Shown one piece after another: positions 11,924 through 22,258 of a stretch of DNA of 64,000 bases. Position 1 is the first letter of the stretch. The number at the start of each line of letters is the position of its first letter. Source of the DNA: Nymphaea colorata (taxonomy: Eukaryota > Streptophyta > Magnoliopsida > Nymphaeales > Nymphaeaceae); assembly GCF_008831285.2 (NCBI RefSeq), contig NC_045144.1:3650268-3714267 (forward strand). Direction: 5' to 3'. The notes beneath the pieces were generated by a model. It was not told the DNA's origin, did not search any database, and saw only the letters and a list, made by a program, of their open reading frames with translations. A program made the position numbers and the translations under genes.

Positions 11924-13135
11924 CTAGGACAGAAGGATAGATGGGCGGACTTCATCCCACCATTTTACATATTTGGGACCCATTCCTGGACCAAGGACAA
12001 GATACAAGTGAGCAAATGATTCCCAACGTTGCTGGGCATAGGTGTATATCCCGGACCACTCTTCAGTGTCTAGTTCACACTCCACAATGGCTCCTTCCGA
12101 TTCAATTGGATATGCCTTCCTCTGACGCAGTGAGAATTGCCTGAGGCAACGCTCTGGATGATATTCAATTATGAAAAATGGTCCCAATAGAAGACTTCCT
12201 CTGACTGGGTTGTAAGTGTATCTTGACTTGATGACCTCTCGATCAAAGAAGTCCCAAATGATGGTGGAGTCATCAACTTCCTCCATCTTTCTGCGGTAGT
12301 GCTCCATACTGGATAACTGACCGTCTGTGTTTTGAAAATGACATGATTGTGGCCCCACATGTTTGTAGAACCATGCTTGCAGTGCAAAGACACATCCTTC
12401 TATCGAGTCTGCATCTCCAATTGAAAATTTGTCCAACCCTCTGTAAAGGAATGCCAAGGCTGCCATTGCTATGGAAATGTGACGGACTTTGACATGCCCC
12501 CATTTTCTGAAGAGGCGAGCTATGCGGAAATCCATTATGTGTTCTTCATTATTGAAGAAGATAAGACCCACGGTACAAGTCACCATGGAGTTTTTGTACT
12601 TGTCTGCAACACTTCTAGATAGTGACGCAGGGTTGACAAATTGGGAGTATGTTTCACCAAGCTCTTGTAGTTGAAGATATTGATGTCCATCTTTCTCTAG
12701 AAAATGCCAACTCCTTTTCCCTATGAGTTTACGAATCACTTCTAGAGTTTTGACTTGACCTTGGTTTACAAGGAACTGGTCTTCAATTGGACCTCTTGGG
12801 TCACCTTTTGGTTCTGGCAAACCCATAATGTTGGAGAACTCATCAAGAGTGATTGTCATTTCACCCCATGGAAACCAGAATGTGTTGGTCCTTGGGTTCC
12901 ATCTTTCAGCAATTGCATGGATTAGATTGCCATTGATAGGTTGTATGGCAAGACTGACTGCTTCTTTAAGACCGCAATCCTCTAAGTGATCCGAGAACAT
13001 ACACCGAAAAGTTGGGTACCATGAAAGATACCACTGAGGTAGGTAGACTCCACTTGGGATGATGTGAAGTCCGGATCGGCCTTGACATGACCCGAATAGG
13101 ATATGGTCATATGGGAAGATACTTTCTGAGTCCAT
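11924..13135 (-). CDS. Plant mobile domain (PMD) protein carried by the Tat element
   Basis: An uninterrupted 403-codon frame with an ATG at 13135, in the sense orientation of the element between the leader and gag. The block NTFWFPWGEMTITLDEFSNI followed by MGLPEPKGDP is the signature of the plant mobile domain (often annotated 'aminotransferase-like, plant mobile domain'). That family includes the cellular proteins MAIN and MAIL1 and many transposon-borne copies. No enzymatic activity is established for it. Later blocks (ALQAWFYKHVG, GSLLLGPFFIIEYHPERCLR) also fit. It is the only long intact frame besides integrase, although gag and RT are frameshifted, which could mean selection, chance or recent decay. 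No signal peptide or membrane segment is evident. The family call is from recognised motifs; a role in the element is inference. Confidence 0.85.
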   Translation of the reverse strand: MDSESIFPYDHILFGSCQGRSGLHIIPSGVYLPQWYLSWYPTFRCMFSDHLEDCGLKEAVSLAIQPINGNLIHAIAERWNPRTNTFWFPWGEMTITLDEFSNIMGLPEPKGDPRGPIEDQFLVNQGQVKTLEVIRKLIGKRSWHFLEKDGHQYLQLQELGETYSQFVNPASLSRSVADKYKNSMVTCTVGLIFFNNEEHIMDFRIARLFRKWGHVKVRHISIAMAALAFLYRGLDKFSIGDADSIEGCVFALQAWFYKHVGPQSCHFQNTDGQLSSMEHYRRKMEEVDDSTIIWDFFDREVIKSRYTYNPVRGSLLLGPFFIIEYHPERCLRQFSLRQRKAYPIESEGAIVECELDTEEWSGIYTYAQQRWESFAHLYLVLGPGMGPKYVKWWDEVRPSILLS

Positions 13136-13905
13136 CTAGACAAGAGAAGGTATTAGACTTTGACATGAATTGACCCAATAGAGACTCGAGAAGAGTTTTG
13201 ACATTGGGTTTGGACATGGACTTAGGGGCAAAGTAAAACATCACATGCGTCCAAACAAACAGTTAATGAAAAATTGATAATGCAATTCCTAGGACTCTTG
13301 CCTATATGCATTATTTTGAAAATTGATCTTGAAACCTATGGAAAATAAATGGGTAAATGGTTCTTTATTTATCCAAAATTTATGGTATACCTATATACCA
13401 AATTTATGGTACTAGCATTGACTCCTCCAAGGGTTTTCTAGATTTGGGCTCTCCATTTCTCCTTGTTCACCCATCGATATACCGGGACTATTGTTCGTTT
13501 CGGTACTAATGGGGGGACTTTTCAGTCCAATTGGGTGGTCCAGTTGTAAGGCTATATCTTGGAGTAATGTCCTAAAAATAGCCCGACAACATGATGACCG
13601 GGATATGATATAGGTAAGGATTTGTTTTTCAAAATTCATGAGAAGGAGCAAAATAGATGGCTCTATTGCATACATTCCTAAGAGATGGATTTGAAATTTT
13701 GAGAGCATACATGGGCTGCATACAATCCTTAAATTGAGGAGGGGTAGGATAAATTGAAATGAATGAGGTTCATGAAATCTCATCAATGTACACTACATGA
13801 TGTCGGTATGCATTTTAGCGATTTTTTTTTTGTGTGCAATTGATGTCCGACATTGGTGAAAATAACTCATATATGATCCAAATAAGTCTTTAGACAAACA
13901 ATGAC
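13136..13905 (-). other. Leader of the Tat element between PBS and PMD ORF
   Basis: About 770 bp of untranslated leader. A frame of about 124 codons at 13412-13786 on the minus strand shows no family motif and I do not regard it as a gene. It contains a short direct repeat (a TTTATGGTA-type motif near 13378 and 13404). Confidence 0.55.
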
Positions 13906-13925
13906 GGGTCCCACCGGGTGTGCCA
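13906..13925 (-). other. Primer-binding site of the Tat element
   Basis: On the minus strand, two bases after the end of the 5' LTR, the sequence reads TGGCACACCCGGTGGGACCC. It starts with TGG, the complement of the tRNA CCA end, and is at the expected place. It is not the initiator-Met primer. I cannot assign the tRNA from memory. Confidence 0.75.
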
Positions 13926-13927
13926 TC

Positions 13928-16900
13928 TGTTCGCACCCCACTCCTTTTTCAGGAGGTCGAAATGCGAGTCAGCAAAATTCTTTTAAAATTGGGGTTTTGA
14001 GAAAATTTTCAAGAGAAAGGGATCCGCTCGTCGGTACGAGGTCCAACCGTTCCTGCCGCCTTTAACAGGGGTAATTAGACCAGGGACTAAGGATCATTTG
14101 GATCATGTACGAGTTATTGATGTAGGTCCTATATGCTTATGCATTGAGGTTTTGGATTCAAGAACCGAAATTCGTCTTTTTGAATAAATGAATTTGAATA
14201 TTGGGGGTTTTCAAGTTGGTTTAAAAACCTTTGTTTTGGTGTTATTTGAAACACATAATTCTTGAGGATTTTTGAAGATTTGGAATTGAGTTCTTTGTTG
14301 TGAACTCTAGATGATGATGATCATCTTATGATAAAAATTGATTTTGAACTCTTCTTTTGTCAAATCATGTGATTTGTAGAATTCATTCTTTTGAAAGAAC
14401 ATAGGTTCCAAATTGTTAGAAAACATGTTGTTTTTCAAATGCACTTTGGCCAAAAGATTATGAATGCATTGCTTGTGTTTTCTTTTGAAGGTAAGTAAGG
14501 TTTACAAATTCTCATTGCAATATGACTTGGTCACTTTTTGCAACTTAAATTTGAATCACTTAATTTCATGAGAATGTGCATGTGGTGCCAATGATTTTGA
14601 GTGAAAGTGAATGCATGAAACGAGAATGGAAACTATATGGAACATTCATTCTTCTCTCTCTCATAATCCCTTAAGATTCATTCATATGAAACATACATTC
14701 TTCACTCCCTCATAATCTCTCAAAGTCCGTATTGCACGTCATACAATCTATGCATGAAGATTGATTAAAATGTACGACTTTCTCTATATGTGCTCATTAT
14801 ATGATTAAGCACATGAATTAGAGATGTAGTCCATAAGCTTGAAGCTTGACATAAAATTATCAAAATGGTGAAAATATATAAATGATGTCAAGTTAAATCT
14901 TTGAAATGGATGAGAGACGTGGAGGACATCCACTTTTGTCTCAAAATAGCTAAAAATCAGACATTGTGTTGATTTAAATAGCTGAAAATTGTCGACATTG
15001 ATTCCAATAAATATGTTGTTTCTTAGATGGAAATGACAAGTCTTTCAAATAGATTCAAATTCCAGATTTGATAGTAATGAGATCGTCAACTCTTTTGGAT
15101 GATTCTAGGATAGTTGGTATTTCAAATATGTAAACTTTGACATTCTTAAACCAATTCCTATGAAACATGATCTGATTTCAACAACATACATACATCTTAC
15201 GTATGGATTTGCTGAAATTAAGTAAAAATGAAATGAAAATGATTCATAGTCTTGCACTAGGAAAATCAATAAAAATGGTCCATTTCCTTAAAAACCGGTT
15301 TGAAAACATGTTCCAACCTGATTTTAAGGGAGGAATGTAATTTTTGACAAGAAATCAGATACATATATGTACATATATAACAATGTATACATATACGTAC
15401 CTTACTTTTCAAAATGAAATTTTATCAAGGGACCGCATGACTCATGAATCATGATGATTCATGGCTGGGTTCTTTTATGTAGGAAGATTGAAAACTTGTT
15501 TCAAATCTTCCTTACTACCCTTGATTAATTAAATTGAAAGACATGAATCAAAATGACTGTGAATAAGAAAGAAAATAAAACAATACTCAAGCTTATTCGT
15601 CATCATTTCGCCATGCAATGGTGGATCACATTCATAAAAACGTATCCATCCCTTATAGGCATTTTCATCATACGTGATGTAGCAAAATCACTCTCTCACT
15701 GTGGGATTCTCTCATAGTAGAGAGTTCAAAATGATATTAAGTTGATTCCTTTGAAAGGGACGTGGCCTTAGGGCCCATTTCAAAATTTGATACTTGGGTT
15801 CATATTTAAGAAAAACCGACATATGCATGCATTATGCATTAACATGTACATTAAAGCGTAGGTTTCCCTTAGCTGAACATCATTCCCAGTCGTAAGCAAA
15901 TGAAAATAAACCCTCCCACGAATTGCTGGAATTAAAATAAATCAACAATAAGCTAAAGTAGAAGAGAAGTGAGTTAAGATCACCTACCTTGCGGTCGGTC
16001 TTGATGTTTGTCCTTCGACTTCACTTGTTTTCTTACTCAAGCAATCCTAAGCAAGAATCCAATCGTGGATTCAAGCTTAGCAAAGGTAGAATAAGAAATA
16101 ACTTTCTTGCTGGAATTTCGAGTGGTAAAGAGGGCTTCTCACCACGAAAATCCTAAGTAAGGGTTCACTTAAGTACCCTAACTTACCAAAATCAATGGTT
16201 AGAATAGAAGAAAGTGAAGAAGAGAATGGGAGAAAAAGGGGAAGGGGGCTTGGACGAACCTCTTCTTTCTTCCTTGGCTTCTCCCTCCTACCTTCTTGGC
16301 TGCAGCAATTTGATAGAATGCTCCAAAATTTCGTCCTCCCCCTTGGTGGCCAAGGGGAGGTTTATATAAAGGATGAGGTGAGTTCAACCACCTTCTTAAC
16401 TCACCTTGGGAACTTGCTTAAGACCTTGGAGACTTGTAAAATGAGTTAAATAGATTTTAAAGGCTCTAATTGACAATTTCTCAGCCCATTTTCACGAGCT
16501 AGGTGGGCTGGGTTAGGTTTGGACAACATGGGTTCAGACCTAGATGACCATTTTGACCAAAATTTTGGACGAAAATGCCCTTGCACAGGGTTTTTCCCTT
16601 ATTTTGTACTATTTATTTATTTTTTGTTTGAAATCGAGCTTATAAGGTTAAAACCTAGTTACTAAGCTCCAAATGCCATTGAATTATGATAATTAAATTT
16701 AAATTTTAATAAAATTTAAAAATTTTATCAAATTTGGTTCGAAAAGGGTATTTTCGTCCAAAACTTGATTGAAAATGGATTTCAACTGAATCAAACTTTC
16801 ACTTGAGAAATTCAATTTAAATTTGGTATTTGATTCATGCATTTGACAAATTCAAATGTTTATTTGCCTTTCATAAACCATTTTAAGCTTTTTAATCTTA

Positions 16901-17764
16901 AGTTGACCGCAGAATGGCAAAATTATCCAAATTGATCAATTTCGACCAATTGACCAAAGTCAAAGCTCATTTGCAAGTAGTTTGACTTTATTTGAAGTAA
17001 TTTGATAAATTTGGATTAAGAAAGCTCTTAATTGAGCTAAATTGTACTTTGACTGGGTTTAGTCAAAGTGGGTTTGGTTCGGTCAAAGTCTATTTTTGTC
17101 CATTAATTGGATCATGAGACAGACTTACGTTTTGACTGTGTTGAGCCCATGGTGACCGAACCTAGCTGGAATTGGCACCACATTTGAGTGCACCTAGGTC
17201 AAACCTACTTGGATTAAGTAGGTTAGGTGAGTTTGACCAGTATAGTAATTGCTTCCTTGAAAATGATTTTTTTTTTTAAGGAGGACCTGATTAAAGAAGA
17301 GAGAGAGACATAGAAGAGAGAGAGACATAAATGTCTCTCTTTTCCTAGGTTTCTCTTTTATTTCTTCTTGAAAATGACTTTTCTTCAATTAATTTGAGAG
17401 AAAATATTTATTTATTATTTTTTTGACATGAAGGGGGCATGGCCCCTGGGGGGCTCTTGACCACACGGGCTAGGTGGGGCCCACACGTGGGTCCCATGTA
17501 GCATTTTAGACTGAATTAGATCCAATTCTTGGATCTAAGTCAAAATTTACATTTTGCAATTGGATTTGGATTTCAAATGACATTTGCAATTGAAGTTGGA
17601 CTCGTAATCCTGCATTGGGATTCGTGTATCGGGTTAAATTCACGATTTGAATCTAATTGTTCTTTAGATTCGAAATTGGCTTTGAAATTGCAAATTTTCA
17701 CAATTCTTTTGTGAAATTTTCACATTGCTTCAGTTTTGATGTGGAAAAATTTGGGGTGTTAACA
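13928..17764 (-). repeat. 5' LTR of the Tat element (3837 bp)
   Basis: TG..CA ends and full-length similarity to 759-4564. As the upstream LTR on the minus strand it would drive transcription. It has a 19-bp tandem duplication of an AGAGAGAGAGACATA-type motif near 17300-17325 and an extra GATGATCATC-type block near 14315, both absent from the partner. Open frames inside (for example 16195-16449) are LTR sequence, not genes. Confidence 0.95.
16361..16368 (-). promoter_or_regulatory. TATA box of the Tat 5' LTR
   Basis: TATATAAA on the minus strand, conserved at the matching place in the other LTR (3177-3184). This would put the transcription start about 30 bp further along the minus strand, leaving roughly 2.4 kb of R plus U5. 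Inferred from sequence only. Confidence 0.5.
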
Positions 17765-17769
17765 GGTCC
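17765..17769. repeat. Target-site duplication GGTCC (right copy) of the Tat element
   Basis: Identical to 754-758 and directly after the LTR terminal AACA. Confidence 0.93.
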
Positions 17770-18711
17770 ACATGTGATGTATGAACAACGAAAGTTGTGG
17801 ACTAGGAGGTTACAATTTTTATAGTGCATTTTTTTACTATAAATAAATTAAAAAAAGGTAAGCCTGTTGAAACTTTACATTTGACTTTTTTCAACTAAAA
17901 CTGAATAACATGTAATATTAGTACTTGTATATATTTAATAAATTTTGTGACATTTCACAATTCGAAACACAGACTTTGACTCATGGCACTGTAAATGAAC
18001 AATCCTAGCTGGCTCAAGCAATTCACAACTCGAATCAACACGGTTGTTACATCACGAGACAAGGCTTGCACTCTCACCTGAACCCCTTTGACTCGTTTCT
18101 TTGTACTAGATTAACTAATATACTAACGCGTGTAAATCAAGATCCATAGTTACCTACTACCTACAGCTTTCCATATGGTGGTTCGAGTGGTAGAAGGGAG
18201 AGGACAGCGAAAAACAGATGCAAGAAGAGAGAAAATAAAAAAGGAGAAAGACAAATAGTTCAAAGCCCTCAGAGAGGGAGAAAGGTCTCATCTATCTCCA
18301 CTGGAGTCAAGGTTTCCCTTTTGAGCTCGACCAACTGGAACCTCCACTGTCTACCCATTCCATCTATTCACTCTGTCGATCCGATTGGTTCTTTTCTATA
18401 AATAAAGCAAGAGAGAACTTACGACCTTGCAGGTGGAGAGGGATTTGAACCCTCAGTAATAGCCATGGAACAGTAATGACGAGAATAGCGTGATTTTCAT
18501 GATGTCGAGTCTATGATCTTTGAAGTAACATCTCACATTAGCCTTATGTATTCACTTGATCTCACCAAGTATAACCAAGTTTAGTGCTTAAATGGTCAAA
18601 TTATCTTCGTTCACAACCAGCAGCCAACCAAAAAAAAGATTAAGATGCAGTACTTGTCTTGATAATCAGCATCCAGCAAGAAAGTATTAGCTAATTAATC
18701 AATAAAAGATG
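17770..18711. other. Intergenic, downstream of the uL18 gene
   Basis: No coding region recognised. It includes the 3' flank of the minus-strand uL18 gene. A palindromic GAGGG..CCCTC around 18447-18463 resembles a tRNA T-arm, but no tRNA body is present. Confidence 0.5.
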
Positions 18712-19053
18712 TCATAAAACTGAATCATCAACAATCTTTATCCCACCATTTCTAAGAGCAGTGATAAGAGCCCAAATTTTGGTGTGATTTTTTAAACCTT
18801 TATCCAGTTCTTTTTTAACATTACAATGTATTTGTGGCACCCCTTCTACTTTGATGCGCATGGCTAACACTTCTCCCACCACTGCTGCAGCCTTAGCATT
18901 GCACGTGCGATTACATTCAAAGCCATGTTTTAGGGCTGCTTCCACTGAAGAAGCTGATGAAACAATTCTCCCATTGTTCCTATCCACCACATTTGCAGTA
19001 ATATATTTGAGGGAGAAGAACAGTTTCAAGACATATCTCTTTGTCAGAGACAT
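18712..19053 (-). CDS. Ribosomal protein uL18 family, probably mitochondrial (L18p/L5e)
   Basis: A single-exon frame of 113 codons, ATG at 19053 to stop at 18712. It opens MSLTKRYVLKLFFSLKYITA and has the NVVDRNNGRIVSSASSVE block, CNAKAAAVVGEVLAMRIKVE and KNHTKIWALITALRNGGIK. These match the short plant uL18 proteins of about 114 residues that I recall as the mitochondrial-type L18 (5S rRNA-binding large-subunit protein). Length and both ends agree with the family, so the gene looks complete. A Met at the very start without an obvious long presequence is normal for this small family. A second open frame overlapping upstream (18980-19234) has no family motif and is probably 5' leader. The organelle is inferred; the family is firm. 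A full-length intronless copy could also be a retrocopy. Confidence 0.82.
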   Translation of the reverse strand: MSLTKRYVLKLFFSLKYITANVVDRNNGRIVSSASSVEAALKHGFECNRTCNAKAAAVVGEVLAMRIKVEGVPQIHCNVKKELDKGLKNHTKIWALITALRNGGIKIVDDSVL

Positions 19054-20834
19054 GGTCCTTTACCAATCCCGTATTGAAAGCATAAAATGCCGCTTCCCAA
19101 CGGAGGAGATGACAATATAACTGAGCCCTAATAAAAGATCGTCTTCTCCTGGGCAGGTGGTAATGCTGAATGTGACAGATGGTCTCCCGAAGTTTTTCTA
19201 AGTAGATAGTGAGATAAGAGAGCAATGCTGACAATTAAGTGAAACGTCTACCATCCACCTATCAAACAAATAAAGGCCATCAGTTTTGTAATAAAAAATG
19301 ATCAGTACAATTATGCAACAAGGCAGACCGGCGAATGTTATGGTTTACTAAGCCAAGAAAGGCTGTCAGGGGGTCTTGCAACTTACCAGCCAAATCAATT
19401 TTTTTTTTCATGCATCAAGAAAGAAAACTCGTTCCAAAGTGCATTCTCTTGAATTAGAAAACAAGCAGCCTTTGTCCAGAATTAGAAAACAAGAAAGGTT
19501 ATCAATTAAAGAAATGTTGAAGAAAATACAGTGCCCGTGAATTTGGAAATCCACCACTCCCCCCAAAAAAAGGTGATAAAATATTGAAAGATACTCTGTG
19601 TTGCATACGAATCACCACAGTCATCTGCCTCCATGGGAAAAATAGAGGCAGCATATTCTGATTATCCTCGATCCACCTTTACTAATTGAATATATGTAGA
19701 GTTTACAAGTCACAGGATGGGTTTTTGGTTTGTTTTCTAGCATCTACTTGTTCATTATCGACAACAGTTCGCAAAAAGATGTGCATCTACTTTGATAGGC
19801 TTTCTTTCCCTTTCTACCCATGGTTGTTTATTTTGAAGATACAAAATCCTTCTTTATTCCCTCTTGAAAGTGTTCTAACATTTTTGGCTCTTCACAGCCT
19901 CCAAATTTCAAAATACAAATCCAAAGGTAGAACTGTTCTCGTGAGGCAGACGATCAAGCATCATTAAAAGAATGAATTGCTGCACATCAGAGCCACAAAC
20001 TACCAGGAATCATTAACAATTAAAACACCAAAGGTGTCTAAAGTCCTAATTTACCAAAAAATGGAATTAAGATAAAGCCAAGAGATTGATTACTACCAAG
20101 GGCAAAATGTTGAGCTCCAAATTTAGAAATGTGACATCCCAAGTATGGGGGTGGCTTAGGATTAGTTTCCATACATATGTCATATACTACTTTATGTCCT
20201 GATTTAGAATGAAAAGTCAACTAGAGAGGAGCTGGGATTCACCATACCAGATGTTCGGGCTAGTTTCAAACCAGATTATTACAATTGGATGAAAGTCATG
20301 TTCAACACTTCTACACTTCTAGGCTGCAACATGTAAGGATGCTTGTTGAACCTTGGGTGAACCAATTTATCTTATTACATTATAATACTATGTATAAGAG
20401 ATTATTTACATATTTTTCTTTTTCTTTTATGCCCTTTCCTCTTCAGTTATTTATGCAATTTTGGTTGTTTCTTGGTCTTCCCTTCACTTGATTGACCATA
20501 CCAGACATTGGTAGCTCCAAGGGTTACCAATGGACCCTGCTCAATAGCTAGCTCCTCTACCCTTTCTTGTATATAAAAAAACACGTTATTTTTGAAAAAA
20601 CTGCGAAAAAAACATGAGAAAATGAAATGCCGTTTAAAACTGAAAAAAAAATGCGTTTTCTTGAAAACAAAACAAAGCATTTTTTTCACTTTTTTTTTTC
20701 ATTTTTTAATGTCAAACAGTTTTTTTTATTTTTTATTTTTTATTTGTTGCAAATCTACTTATCTTTTGATGTGTGTGTTATTATTTTCTCAGTTATTTCA
20801 TTTTCCTCATTTTTTGTTTTTTTGTTTTTTTTAA
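19054..20834. other. Intergenic, unassigned; A/T-rich fold-back stretch at 20570-20830
   Basis: It contains the presumed promoter and leader of the minus-strand uL18 gene. No coding frame with family motifs is seen. From about 20570 an A-rich block (runs of A with CGAAAAAAAC-type motifs) is followed by a T-rich block, giving potential to fold back. A similar A-rich block occurs near 50060-50130. Confidence 0.45.
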
Positions 20835-21367
20835 AAAATACCATTTTTCCCCATATTTTTCAAGTCCACTTTATGTTCTAGTCTAGATATGACTATGTTA
20901 TCTTGTGATGTGTGTTGTTCGGCTAAACATGTTAGGGCTTCGTACCCTGTATCTACAAGTCGTTCTAATGAAGTTTTTGCTTTGATCCATTTTGATGTGT
21001 GGGGGTCTTCGAGAATTCCTTCTCATGGTTTTCGGTACTTTATAACTTTTATAGATGATTGCTTGCACAACACCTTCGTGCACTTGTTAAATGACCGTAG
21101 TGGAGTGCCTAAGGTCATGGAGACTTTCATTGTTATGTCTGCAATCAACTTGGCCAACAATCTGGTATTACATGATAAAACAAAGCATGTGGAGATTGAC
21201 CGTCATTTCATTCGGTAGAGAATTGATGTTAAAGAACTTGTTCTGCCTTACATGAAATATGAAGACCAGACAACAGATGCTCTGACCAAGCCTTGTCATC
21301 AACTTCATTTGAAAGAAATGTATCCAAGTTGGCCATGTTTGATCTGTACACCCAACTTGAGGGAGAG
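20835..21367 (+). pseudogene. Ty1/Copia pol fragment: integrase joined to RNase H tail by deletion
   Basis: From about 20889 the frame reads CDVCCSAKHVRASYP, the zinc-binding and linker part of Copia integrase, then FDVWGSSRIPSHGFRYFITF and IDDC, which carries the first catalytic Asp region. At about 21120-21150 the sequence jumps straight to the end of Copia RNase H: LHDKTKHVEIDRHFIR, a stop, then DQTTDALTKP. Integrase core, RT and most of RNase H are therefore missing, a single large internal deletion. A polypurine stretch (GAGGGAGAG) leads directly into the LTR. It is a dead element end; the 5' LTR is not found in this window. Confidence 0.85.
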
Positions 21368-21597
21368 TGTTGACGTGTTTATAAGTTTGGGTCCGGGTTT
21401 GGATACTATCCGGCCGTTATTCATGTTGAGCTCTATTTAAGTCTTTGTAACCCTATTTTCAAATAGTGAATGGGAATTAAGAGAGAGAGTGACTAGCTGC
21501 TAGTGAGCGCTGGAATCCATCTCTAATCGTGGTCTTTTCCTCTTGTTGAGGTTTTTCCATGCTAAGATTGTGTTCATTGTGCTTTTCCTATTCAACA
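21368..21597 (+). repeat. 3' LTR of the plus-strand Copia fragment (230 bp)
   Basis: Begins TGTTGACGTG directly after the purine tract and ends CCTATTCAACA, so the ends are TGTTG/CAACA inverted. A TATTTAA-type TATA motif lies near 21433. No matching second LTR was seen, so boundaries rest on terminal sequence and on the clean junction with the Copia RT at 21598. Confidence 0.75.
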
Positions 21598-22253
21598 GAG
21601 TCCATAAATAGATTTTTTTAGTTTACAAACCCATGTATGAGAGTCTCCTTTCATATATGCTGGAAGTTGTTCCATATATACTTCCTCCCTCAAATCACCA
21701 TGAAAAAAAGCATTTTTCACATCCATTTGATGTAGTCTCCATTCATATTCAACTGTCAATGATATAATCATACAGATCGTTCCTATTTTGATCACAGGGC
21801 AGAATGTCTCATCATAATCTTGTCCATATTGTTGTGTGAAGCCTCATGCCACCAACCTTGCCCTGTATCTTTCCACACTGCTATCAGGTTTATATTTGAC
21901 TTTATAAATTCATTTCGATCCTACTACAATCTTTTCTTTGGGTCTAGGAACAGTTTTTCGTATCCCGCATTCATGTAGTGCATCTATGTCTTCATTCATT
22001 GCCCTGATCCAATGCGACGACTTAGATATTTCCTCAAAAGAAGTAGGTTCATATTGTTTTATAACTGGAGACATAAAGAGATGAAAATCTAAGGAAAGAT
22101 TATCATAACTTACCCATCTATGAATCGGGTGTCGCACTCGCTCAGACCTTCTAACAGGCTAATCATCATAGACTTCATCATGGGAAGAGGTTGGATTGCC
22201 ATCTATCTCTCTTTTTTGACGAGTGTGAACCTGTCTTGAAAATCGACATAAGG
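21598..22253 (-). pseudogene. Ty1/Copia reverse transcriptase, N-terminal part, minus strand
   Basis: Minus-strand pieces read SSHWIRAMNEDIDALHECG (RT start), then PRPKEKIVVGSK and, in an adjoining frame, a V-x-K-I-G-T stretch, then HQMDVKNAFFHGDLREEVYM and KLKKSIYGL. These are the classic Copia RT order. The sequence stops exactly at the Y-G-L motif, where the LTR at 21597 begins, so the catalytic YVDD and everything downstream are gone. It continues on the far side of the Reina-like insertion with the integrase (26712 onward). In-frame stops show it is inactive. Confidence 0.87.
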
Positions 22254-22258
22254 CATTG
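22254..22258. repeat. Target-site duplication CATTG (left) of the Reina-like element
   Basis: CATTG directly precedes the LTR at 22259. CATTG recurs at 26707-26711. Removing the element and one copy restores the Copia minus-strand reading frame across the site, which supports this 5-bp duplication. Confidence 0.8.

Larger units (their letters stand above)
759..17764 (-). mobile_element. Complete Ty3/Gypsy LTR retrotransposon, Tat lineage, with PMD ORF
   Basis: The element runs on the minus strand for about 17.0 kb. Order in transcription: 5' LTR (17764-13928), primer-binding site, leader, plant-mobile-domain ORF, gag, protease, RT, RNase H, second RNase H, integrase, about 1 kb of untranslated DNA, polypurine tract, 3' LTR (4564-759). 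RT-RNase H-integrase order marks Ty3/Gypsy; the additional RNase H-like domain before integrase is the known hallmark of the plant Tat group. The LTRs differ by roughly 1-2% in the stretches I compared by eye, plus small indels, so the insertion is fairly recent. Gag and pol nevertheless carry several frameshifts, so this copy is probably not autonomous now. No chromodomain is seen at the integrase end, which fits Tat rather than chromoviruses. Confidence 0.93.

Noticed and set aside
13412-13786. 124-codon frame in the Tat leader
   Set aside because: No recognised domain and it precedes the PMD ORF in an untranslated leader.
759-17764. Assignment of the large element to Ogre
   Set aside because: The PMD upstream of gag is reminiscent of an extra ORF1, but I see no Ogre-specific intron or leader and the LTR/PBS do not let me decide; Tat lineage is as far as the sequence supports.
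18436-18470. tRNA-like T-arm (GAGGGATTTGAACCCTC)
   Set aside because: Only one stem-loop is present; no acceptor stem, anticodon arm or D-arm can be drawn around it.
18980-19234. 84-codon frame overlapping the uL18 start
   Set aside because: It overlaps the uL18 coding region in another frame and lacks family motifs; probably leader.
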